NCBI GenBank assembly: GCA_002402165.1
Contig: NVVI01000014.1
Location: 69,358 to 76,695 of the forward strand
DNA: 7,338 nt
Direction: 5' to 3'
DNA from: Flavobacteriales bacterium
GTDB taxonomy: Bacteria; Bacteroidota; Bacteroidia; Flavobacteriales_E; Vicingaceae
The position numbers and the translations under genes are program-made. Under the pieces are notes generated by a model, which was not told where the DNA came from, searched no databases, and was given only the letters and a program-made list of their open reading frames with translations. Each line of letters opens with the position of its first letter. The first letter of the stretch is position 1. Below are positions 1 to 6,087 of this stretch, piece by piece.

Positions 1-1185
1 AAAGTATTAAGAATTATCAATCGTTTTAATTTAGGAGGTCCAAGTTTTAATGCAGCGTACTTATCTAAGTACCTTGAGCCAGAATTTGAGACTTTATTAA
101 TAGGAGGAGTTAAATACGAAGAAGAGGAGAGCTCGGAATTCATATTGGAGGAATTGGGTGTTAAACCTATTATTATTCCAGAAATGAAGCGAAAAATAAC
201 ACTTACTGGAGATTTAAAAGCCTATAAAAAAATTAAAAAAATAATTCGTGAATATCAACCAGACATAGTTCACACCCATGCTGCGAAAGCTGGAGCACTT
301 GGTCGTTATGCTGCACATAAATGTAATGTTCCAATCATTATTCATACTTTTCATGGACATGTTTTTCATTCTTATTTTGGTAAATCAGAAACTTCGTTCT
401 ATAAAAATGCTGAGCGTAAATTATCAAAACTTTCAACTAAAATAATAGCAATTAGCGACATTCAAAAAGAAGAACTTTGGAAACATCATAATATATGTAG
501 TGAAGATAAAATTGCAATGATACCATTGGGATTTGATTTAGATAAATTCAACGAAAATATAGAGGGAAAACGGAAATCATTTAGAGAGAATTATGATATT
601 AAAGATGATGAGATAGCAATTGGAATTATTGGCAGGTTGGTTCCAATAAAGAATCATGCTTTATTTATAGATGCGATTAATGAGCTTCAAAAAAGAACAG
701 AAAAGAAAATTCGTGCTTTTTTAATAGGTGATGGGGAAGATAAAAACAAACTAATTGATCAGTTAAAACGTATTAAACTTGATTATGTAGAATGGAGTGC
801 TGAGCAAAGGCCATCAACAGTTACGTTAACATCATGGATTAAAGACATTGATTGGGTTAATGCTGGGATGGATATTATTACTTTAACTTCGTTAAATGAA
901 GGCACACCTGTTACATTAATTGAAGCGCAAGCTTCAGGTAATCCAATAGTAACAACCGATGTAGGAGGGGTGAGAAACATTGTATTGAAAGATGAAACAG
1001 CATTTGTTGTTGAGTCTAATAATAAGGAGGAAATTGTTTTGTCTTTGCTAAAATTGGTTGAAGATGCTAGGTTAAGAAAAAAGATGGGAGAAAAAGGTTG
1101 GCATTTTGTGAAAAAGGAATTTCATTATATGCGCTTAGTAAATGATATGAAAAAACTCTATTTATCATTGTTAAACAATAACTGA
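1..1185 (+). CDS. Family GT4 glycosyltransferase, 5'-partial
   Basis: Retaining GT-B glycosyltransferase of family GT4, expected to move a sugar from a nucleotide donor to a lipid-linked polysaccharide intermediate on the cytoplasmic face of the inner membrane. The frame is open from base 1, so the first TTG at 145 is not the start. The upstream codons read VLRIINRFNLGGPSFNAAYL, a normal GT4 N-terminus with its GGP loop, so probably only a few residues are missing. Of 394 residues in the window (numbered from base 1), HTHAAKAGALGR starts at 91, the HTFHGH loop is at 115-120, the donor-site GRLVPIKNH (R212, K217) starts at 211, and the EX7E motif is E300/E308 in NEGTPVTLIEA. Both Rossmann halves are present and the C-terminus is intact, ending in TGA. 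It lies 60 nt upstream of the export genes, which supports an exopolysaccharide role. Donor and acceptor sugars cannot be read from the sequence. Confidence 0.93.
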   Translation, partial: KVLRIINRFNLGGPSFNAAYLSKYLEPEFETLLIGGVKYEEEESSEFILEELGVKPIIIPEMKRKITLTGDLKAYKKIKKIIREYQPDIVHTHAAKAGALGRYAAHKCNVPIIIHTFHGHVFHSYFGKSETSFYKNAERKLSKLSTKIIAISDIQKEELWKHHNICSEDKIAMIPLGFDLDKFNENIEGKRKSFRENYDIKDDEIAIGIIGRLVPIKNHALFIDAINELQKRTEKKIRAFLIGDGEDKNKLIDQLKRIKLDYVEWSAEQRPSTVTLTSWIKDIDWVNAGMDIITLTSLNEGTPVTLIEAQASGNPIVTTDVGGVRNIVLKDETAFVVESNNKEEIVLSLLKLVEDARLRKKMGEKGWHFVKKEFHYMRLVNDMKKLYLSLLNNN

Positions 1186-1205
1186 AAATTCGTGTGTTTT
1201 TCAGT
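1181..1205 (+). terminator. Weak hairpin overlapping the glycosyltransferase stop codon
   Basis: ACTGAAAA (1181-1188) and TTTTCAGT (1198-1205) are perfect reverse complements separated by a 9-nt loop. The left arm contains the TGA stop of the glycosyltransferase. The position suits a transcription terminator or attenuator between that gene and the export genes. However, the stem has only two G-C pairs and no proper T-tract follows (AGATTTTAATAG), so termination would be inefficient if it happens at all. Confidence 0.3.
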
Positions 1206-1222
1206 AGATTTTAATAGATTTG
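1193..1222 (+). promoter_or_regulatory. Candidate Bacteroidota-type promoter for the export operon
   Basis: TAGATTTG at 1215-1222 matches the -7 box TAnnTTTG known for Bacteroidota primary sigma factors. The expected TTTG-like -33 element is represented only by TGTG at 1193-1196, 18 nt upstream, which is one mismatch away. Transcription would begin near 1228-1230, giving a leader of about 16 nt before the ATG at 1246. This is the only gap large enough for a promoter in the window. The -33 box overlaps the loop and right side of the hairpin at 1181-1205. The call rests on one good box and its position. Confidence 0.42.
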
Positions 1223-1245
1223 TTAAATTGTAAAAGAAATAAGAG

Positions 1246-2019
1246 ATGAGCATAAAGAGATTTAAAAGCGTTGTAATACTTGTGATCATAACTTCATTGT
1301 TTTCATGTAATTATAATTCAAATGTAATGATGAAAACAGGTAAGAATTACCCTTTTGATCCCCCGCCATCAGATACATCTACTGAATACATTATGTCACC
1401 TAGTGATATAATAGAATTTAGACTCTACACTAACGATGGTAGTCTGTTGGTTGATTTTACTGCTATAAAAGAGCAACAGACCACAATTGCAAGTAATAAT
1501 AATTTTCAGTATTTGGTTGAATTTGATGGCCAAACTAAACTTCCTATAATTGGAAGAATTAACTTGAAAGGTAAAACGATAAAAGAAGTTGAAACATTAT
1601 TAGAAGAAAAATATGCGAAATATTACATTAAACCTTTTGTGCAAGTTAAAGTAGTTAATAAAAGAATAACTGTTTTTCCTGGTGGGAGTGGTAAGGCGAA
1701 AATAATACCTTTAGCTAATGATAATATGACAATTTTAGAAGCCTTGGGAGCAGTTGGAGGTTTAACTAAATTGGCAAAAGCTAGTCGGATTAAACTTATT
1801 AGAGGAGATTTAAAAAATCCAAAAGTTTATTTATTTGATTTTACCACAATAGAAGGAATTAAACGATCTGATTTTGTCTTACAAGCAAATGATATGATTT
1901 ATGTTGAACCTCGTTCTGATTATTTGCAGGAATTAGTAAGAGATATCGCTCCTATAGTGAGTTTAATTGCTAGTACATTAACTTTACTAATAGTAATTAA
2001 TAATGCGAATAACCCGTGA
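1246..2019 (+). CDS. Wza-like polysaccharide export lipoprotein (Poly_export/SLBB)
   Basis: Outer-membrane polysaccharide export protein of 257 residues. It starts with a lipoprotein signal peptide: basic MSIKRFK, a hydrophobic stretch, then lipobox LFSC with C21 as the predicted lipidated cysteine. The Poly_export domain begins at about residue 48 (YIMSPSDIIEF, the equivalent of the usual YxLGPGDxL) and runs to about 135. A single SLBB-type beta-grasp unit follows, from about 138 (VFPGGSGKAKIIPL) to 222. A hydrophobic segment at 234-251 (IAPIVSLIASTLTLLIVI) forms the C-terminal membrane anchor. E. coli Wza is much longer and has more SLBB repeats; this compact form with one C-terminal helix is what I recall as usual in Bacteroidota. 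The kinase/co-polymerase partner follows after 5 nt. The ATG is preceded by A-rich sequence (AAAAGAAATAAGAG) rather than a clear Shine-Dalgarno site, and it places the signal peptide correctly. Confidence 0.93.
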   Translation: MSIKRFKSVVILVIITSLFSCNYNSNVMMKTGKNYPFDPPPSDTSTEYIMSPSDIIEFRLYTNDGSLLVDFTAIKEQQTTIASNNNFQYLVEFDGQTKLPIIGRINLKGKTIKEVETLLEEKYAKYYIKPFVQVKVVNKRITVFPGGSGKAKIIPLANDNMTILEALGAVGGLTKLAKASRIKLIRGDLKNPKVYLFDFTTIEGIKRSDFVLQANDMIYVEPRSDYLQELVRDIAPIVSLIASTLTLLIVINNANNP

Positions 2020-2024
2020 TTTAG

Positions 2025-4466
2025 ATGGAGGAAAATAACTCATCAAATAATATAAACGAAGAAAAAACAAGAAAAAGGTCAAATTTAAATACTGAGTCTG
2101 ATCCAATATTGTTTTTTCATTTATTAAAGCAAAATTTATTATCATTTGCTATAATAATAGCAGTATGCTTAATGGGAGCATTTATCTACCTCAGATATAC
2201 TACCCCTATTTATGAATCAGTATTAGTCTACCAAGTTAGCTCACTTAACACTGCAAGTAAGGTTTTAGAGGTTCGTGAATTTCAAGAAACAAATAGTCTT
2301 TCAAAAGATGTTGAGATACTCAAGTCTAAGTTGCTGTTTAAGAGGGCTTTAAAAAGAATTCCAATAGATGTAAGTTATTATAGAAAAGGTGAAATTCTAA
2401 TTAATGAATTGTATAGATCAACACCAATTAAAGTAAGCTATGTCATAAAAGATTCTACAATTCTTGGACAATCATTTTTTGTTGAGTTTATTGATGATTA
2501 TAAGTTTCGATTGACACAAAATGATAAGGTAATAGGTGATTTTAATGTAAATGAAACGATTAATCATCCTAAAGTGGAATTAAAAATAAGCCTTTTAGAC
2601 AAAGATTTATATGTTACCCCTCAAGGTGGAGATTTGTTTTTTAAGATTAATGATTATGATAAATTGACATTTGCATACATTGGTAAATTAGCTGTATTCC
2701 CTTTGAACAATGCTGCAAAAACGATTAATATAAGTTTTCAAGATAATAATGGAGAAAAAGCTAAAGAGATTATTACTGCTGTAGCAAATGAATATATAGA
2801 TTATGATATTGAAGAGCGGAGTAAAAGTTCTAAAAAAGCTTTACAGTTTATCGATCAACAATTAGATAAGTATTATAATCGTGTAAAAGGTGCAGAGAAT
2901 AGGATTCAAGAGTTTCAGGAAGGAACTAATTTTTCTACACTTGATCGTTCTTCAATTTATTTTGATAGAAGTAGTAAGCTAGAAAATGATTTATTCAATA
3001 TTGATTTGCAAAAAAAGATTTTGGAAGAAATTAAGACGTCAATATCTTCAAATGATAAAGATATTGACGTTTATGAGTTATTGCCAATTTTAGCTGGAAC
3101 TGAATATGCAGGTGGAATAATGTCTTTGATTACTACTTTAAAGGAACTTTTATTTAGACAGGAAAATTTACAATATGAAGTTACAAAGAATAATGAAGTG
3201 GTTAAATCTTTGAAGCATCAGATTAATGTTCAAAAGAAAGTTCTTTTTGAAAGCATAAATTCATCTATCTCAAAACTATCTATAAGAAGGGTAGAAATTT
3301 TAAAGAGTATTGATGATGTTGAAAAGAAATTTTTAAATGTTCCAGCCGAAGAGTTAGAATATGCTCGTTTACAAAGAGTGCTTTCTCTAGATGAAAAATT
3401 TTACAATCTTTTAATGGAAAAAAGGACTGAGTATTCTATTTCGGATGCTGGGTTTGTTACTCAACATAAAATATTAGATAGAGCAATAGTTTCAATAAAC
3501 CCTGTGTTTCCTAAGAAAAATATTATTCTTCTTTTTGCTTCTATCATAGGGTTTGTGCTAAGTTTGGTTTTATTGTTGGTTAAATATATTTTAAAAAATA
3601 CTATTTCGTCTGTAGATGAAATTATTAGACACTCTTATACGGATATTACTATTTTAGGAATTATTCCAAAGTATAAGCATGATATTCCAGTTTCACAATT
3701 AGTGGTAAATAAGAATCCAAAATCGATAATAGCCGAATCATTCAGAGCCATTCGCTCTAATATGCAATTTATTTCTGGTACCGAAGGTAAAAAATTGTTG
3801 GCTGTAACTTCAACCGTTTCTGGAGAGGGAAAAACATTTTGTGCAATTAATATTGCAGGAATTATTGCTTATTCTGGAAAAAAAGTAGTGATTTTGGATT
3901 TAGACATGAGAAAGCCTAAAATCCATTTAGGATTTGGAGTTGAAAATGCAGTTGGCATGAGCACACTCTTAATAAAAAGTAAAAAAATATCAGAATGTAT
4001 TCATCATAGTGAGTTAGAAAATTTAGATTTTATAACCTCTGGACCTATACCTCCAAATCCATCAGAGTTAATAATCAATGGAGAATTGCTCAATATTGTT
4101 AAAGAATTGCAAATAGAATACGATTTTGTAATTGTAGATAACCCTCCAATTGGTTTAGTATCTGATGCAATGGAAATTCTTAGAGAAGCTGACTACCCTA
4201 TTTATGTTTTTAAAAATGAGTACTCTAAAAAGTATTTTGTTAATAATGTAGATAGACTTATTTTAGATAACGGAATTAAAAATCTGTCTATAATTTTGAA
4301 TGCTGTAGAACATGGGAAAGGTGCTTATGGCGGGGGCTATGGTTATGGTTATGGAGGTGGTTATGGTTATGGAGGTGGTTATGGTTATGGTTATGGTGGC
4401 TATTATGAGGATGAGCCTAAGGAGAGTAAAGGCTTTTTAAATGGAATATTTGGTAGGAAAAAATAA
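2025..4466 (+). CDS. wzc: Wzc-like polysaccharide co-polymerase with BY-type tyrosine autokinase
   Basis: Inner-membrane protein of 813 residues that sets chain length and couples polymerisation to export through cyclic Tyr phosphorylation. Order of parts: cytoplasmic N-terminus, TM1 at about 38-56, a long periplasmic region (57-499) with Wzz-type start and a helical, probably coiled-coil part at about 255-460, a GNVR-type segment near 443-475 (ELEYARLQR), NPVFPKK before TM2 (500-519), then the cytoplasmic kinase. Kinase motifs: oligomerisation motif EX2RX2R (E571, R574, R577), Walker A STVSGEGKT with K603, Walker A' VVILDLDMRKP (D625, D627), and Walker B VIVDNPP (D705). The tail at 768-794 holds 11 tyrosines in a Gly-rich repeat, the expected autophosphorylation cluster, and ends in a basic GRKK. 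It is longer than E. coli Wzc (about 720). The export lipoprotein ends 5 nt upstream and rfbC starts 5 nt downstream. No cognate phosphatase is in the window. Confidence 0.95.
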   Translation: MEENNSSNNINEEKTRKRSNLNTESDPILFFHLLKQNLLSFAIIIAVCLMGAFIYLRYTTPIYESVLVYQVSSLNTASKVLEVREFQETNSLSKDVEILKSKLLFKRALKRIPIDVSYYRKGEILINELYRSTPIKVSYVIKDSTILGQSFFVEFIDDYKFRLTQNDKVIGDFNVNETINHPKVELKISLLDKDLYVTPQGGDLFFKINDYDKLTFAYIGKLAVFPLNNAAKTINISFQDNNGEKAKEIITAVANEYIDYDIEERSKSSKKALQFIDQQLDKYYNRVKGAENRIQEFQEGTNFSTLDRSSIYFDRSSKLENDLFNIDLQKKILEEIKTSISSNDKDIDVYELLPILAGTEYAGGIMSLITTLKELLFRQENLQYEVTKNNEVVKSLKHQINVQKKVLFESINSSISKLSIRRVEILKSIDDVEKKFLNVPAEELEYARLQRVLSLDEKFYNLLMEKRTEYSISDAGFVTQHKILDRAIVSINPVFPKKNIILLFASIIGFVLSLVLLLVKYILKNTISSVDEIIRHSYTDITILGIIPKYKHDIPVSQLVVNKNPKSIIAESFRAIRSNMQFISGTEGKKLLAVTSTVSGEGKTFCAINIAGIIAYSGKKVVILDLDMRKPKIHLGFGVENAVGMSTLLIKSKKISECIHHSELENLDFITSGPIPPNPSELIINGELLNIVKELQIEYDFVIVDNPPIGLVSDAMEILREADYPIYVFKNEYSKKYFVNNVDRLILDNGIKNLSIILNAVEHGKGAYGGGYGYGYGGGYGYGGGYGYGYGGYYEDEPKESKGFLNGIFGRKK
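3034..3072. repeat. 13-bp perfect inverted repeat inside the kinase gene
   Basis: ACGTCAATATCTT at 3036-3048 is the exact reverse complement of AAGATATTGACGT at 3058-3070, with a 9-nt loop CAAATGATA at 3049-3057. In RNA the stem can extend outward by one G-U pair (3035/3071) and one A-U pair (3034/3072), to 15 pairs. It falls within codons 337-349, in the periplasmic helical region. No T-tract follows, so it does not look like an intrinsic terminator. Function unknown. Confidence 0.85.
4341..4394 (+). repeat. 18-bp tandem repeat encoding the kinase Tyr-Gly tail
   Basis: GGTTATGGTTATGGAGGT occurs as two perfect adjacent copies (4341-4358 and 4359-4376), followed by a third, diverging copy (4377-4394) with GGTTAT in place of GGAGGT. 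The whole stretch is built from GGTTAT hexamers, each encoding Gly-Tyr. Because the unit is a multiple of three, gain or loss of units would keep the frame and change the number of tyrosines in the phosphorylated tail. Confidence 0.9.
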
Positions 4467-4471
4467 TTTGA

Positions 4472-5014
4472 ATGGAGTTTATTGATGTAGAGATTGAGGG
4501 GCTTGTTATTATTGAACCAAACGTGTTTGAAGATGGCAGAGGTTATTTTTATGAATCTTATAATAAAGATGAATTTGATGAAAATGGAATAATTGATGTT
4601 TTTGTTCAAGACAACCAATCCTTATCTCAAAAAAATGTTTTAAGAGGGTTGCATTTTCAAAAACCTCCTTTTTCACAATCGAAATTAATTAGAGTGGTTC
4701 AAGGTATTGTCCTAGATATAGCTGTTGATTTACGAAAAAATTCAAAAACTTATGGAAAGTATTGTTCTGTAGAGCTTTCAGCATCAAATAAAAAAATGTT
4801 TTACATTCCAGAAGGGTTTGCTCATGGCTTTTTAACCTTAGAAGATGATACTATTTTTTCTTATAAGTGTAATAATTTTTATAATGCTGCATCTGAAGAT
4901 GCTATTTTATGGAACGATAAAAATTTAAACATCTATTGGGGAATTGATCATCCTATTCTATCAGAAAAAGACAAAAAAGCACAAAATTTCAATCAATATG
5001 TAAGCCCATTTTAA
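4472..5014 (+). CDS. rfbC: dTDP-4-dehydrorhamnose 3,5-epimerase (RmlC/RfbC)
   Basis: Cytosolic cupin epimerase that converts dTDP-4-dehydro-6-deoxy-D-glucose to dTDP-4-dehydro-L-rhamnose, third step of the dTDP-L-rhamnose pathway. At 180 residues it has normal family length. Visible motifs: substrate-binding DGRGYFYESY at 21-30 (R23), QDNQSLSQKNVLRGLHFQ at 46-63 with catalytic-base His61 in RGLHFQ, DIAVDLR at 82-88, FYIPEGFAHGF at 110-120, the YKCNNFY segment (Y131 and Y137; Y131 fits the catalytic Tyr by alignment to His61), WNDKNLNIYW at 147-156, and LSEKD with D167 near the C-terminus. The ATG follows the kinase stop by 5 nt, and the stop TAA shares its last A with the next ATG. None of rfbA, rfbB or rfbD is present here, so they must lie elsewhere. 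A related RmlC-type epimerase acting on another dTDP-4-keto sugar cannot be excluded. Confidence 0.93.
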   Translation: MEFIDVEIEGLVIIEPNVFEDGRGYFYESYNKDEFDENGIIDVFVQDNQSLSQKNVLRGLHFQKPPFSQSKLIRVVQGIVLDIAVDLRKNSKTYGKYCSVELSASNKKMFYIPEGFAHGFLTLEDDTIFSYKCNNFYNAASEDAILWNDKNLNIYWGIDHPILSEKDKKAQNFNQYVSPF

Positions 5015-6087
5015 TGCACTTATTTTCATTTAAACATATTTTATTTTTTTTAGGGGCGTTATTATTCTCACTTTTAATTAATAGTATAATGCTCCGATTT
5101 GTTAAAACGCTTGGCATTAGAAATGAAAAAGAAACTATTATAAGATGGAGTGATCAGGTAAAACCTGCACTAGGTGGCTTAGTTTTTTACATTATGTTTT
5201 TATTATCTATTATTCTTCATTCTTTTATCTTCTCTTATTCAGGCAGTAATATAGATTTTAGATATACAGGAATAGTTGGTGCAACATCATTAGGTTTCTT
5301 AATGGGGTTGTCTGATGACGCCTACAACACACGTCCTGTATTAAAATTTTTAACTCAGATTTTATGTGGAGTAATTCTTATTTATTCTGGGAATTACATT
5401 AATATATTTGAAAGCAATCTTATTAATTATTCATTAACCATATTATGGGTTGTTGGTTTAATGAATTCCATTAATATGCTGGATAATATGGATGGAATAA
5501 CAACTATTGTCTCTATAGTTATAAGCTTTACGATGTTGTTTTTAATGCTTTTTAACCATGAAACAGATAGTGTTGGAACAACCATAGTTGTAGGATTATT
5601 AGCATCGTTATTAGGCTTTTTATATTTTAATTGGAACCCATCTAAAATGTTTATGGGGGATACAGGCAGTCAATATTTGGGAGTGCTGTTAGCAGCATTA
5701 AGCATTAATTATTTATGGAATCCCATCTCAGCAGTAGAATTCTCAGTATCTAGACAATTATTGATCCCTTTATTATCCTTTATTATTCCAATTGTAGATA
5801 CCACAACTGTAGTGATAAAAAGAATAAGCAAAGGAAAATCTCCGTTTGTTGGAGGTAAGGATCACACGACTCACCACCTATCTTATCTTGGATTATCAGA
5901 AAAACAAGTAGCAGCAGTAATTGCTCTAATTTCAATTATTTCATCTGTAATAGTTGTATGTGTAATTTCAAGAATTGAGGTATGGACTCACATTTATACT
6001 GTTATTTTTGTTATCTATTTTTTAGTTGTTTTTGGAATTTTATTTATGATATCTAAAAAGAACATCAATAAATCTATTGATGATTGA
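5014..6087 (+). CDS. WecA/MraY-family polyprenyl-phosphate sugar-1-phosphate transferase
   Basis: Polytopic inner-membrane enzyme (357 residues) of glycosyltransferase family 4 (Pfam sense), transferring a HexNAc-1-phosphate from a UDP-sugar to undecaprenyl phosphate to start a lipid-linked glycan. About ten hydrophobic segments are visible. Family motifs are in order: KPALGG at 50-55, the Mg-binding LSDDAYN with D101/D102, [11 protein letters not shown] at 151-161 with D157/D160, [14 protein letters not shown] at 206-219 (D216), and the cytoplasmic His loop [10 protein letters not shown] at 280-289. These match WecA-like proteins better than true MraY. Start: the ATG overlaps the rfbC stop by one base (TAATG), which indicates translational coupling. 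The other end overlaps uvrA by 8 nt. The operon context suggests it is the initiating transferase of this exopolysaccharide, but a role in another surface glycan is possible. Sugar specificity (GlcNAc, GalNAc, QuiNAc, etc.) is not readable. Confidence 0.92.
   Translation: MHLFSFKHILFFLGALLFSLLINSIMLRFVKTLGIRNEKETIIRWSDQVKPALGGLVFYIMFLLSIILHSFIFSYSGSNIDFRYTGIVGATSLGFLMGLSDDAYNTRPVLKFLTQILCGVILIYSGNYINIFESNLINYSLTILWVVGLMNSINMLDNMDGITTIVSIVISFTMLFLMLFNHETDSVGTTIVVGLLASLLGFLYFNWNPSKMFMGDTGSQYLGVLLAALSINYLWNPISAVEFSVSRQLLIPLLSFIIPIVDTTTVVIKRISKGKSPFVGGKDHTTHHLSYLGLSEKQVAAVIALISIISSVIVVCVISRIEVWTHIYTVIFVIYFLVVFGILFMISKKNINKSIDD

Noticed and set aside
145..147. TTG as the start of the glycosyltransferase
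   Set aside because: The same frame is open to base 1 and the upstream residues form a typical GT4 N-terminus (GGP loop). Starting at 145 would remove the first strand and loop of the Rossmann fold, so the gene is treated as truncated by the window edge.
783..980. Minus-strand open frame of 65 codons
   Set aside because: It lies entirely antisense to conserved GT4 C-terminal sequence, including the EX7E motif, and has no recognisable domain or start signal.
4403..4618. Minus-strand open frame of 71 codons across the kinase/epimerase junction
   Set aside because: Antisense to two well-supported genes; its composition (Asn, Ile, Phe, Lys) is what reversed AT-rich coding DNA gives.
5686..5699. 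Short inverted repeat TGCTG-TTAG-CAGCA in the transferase gene
   Set aside because: A five-base stem within conserved coding sequence is expected by chance and has no T-tract.
6003..6010. TATTTTTG as an internal promoter -7 box for uvrA
   Set aside because: It matches TAnnTTTG, but the nearest TTG (5975-5977) gives a 25-nt spacer, longer than usual, and T-rich codons of a membrane protein easily produce the motif. It remains a place to look if RNA mapping shows a uvrA start.
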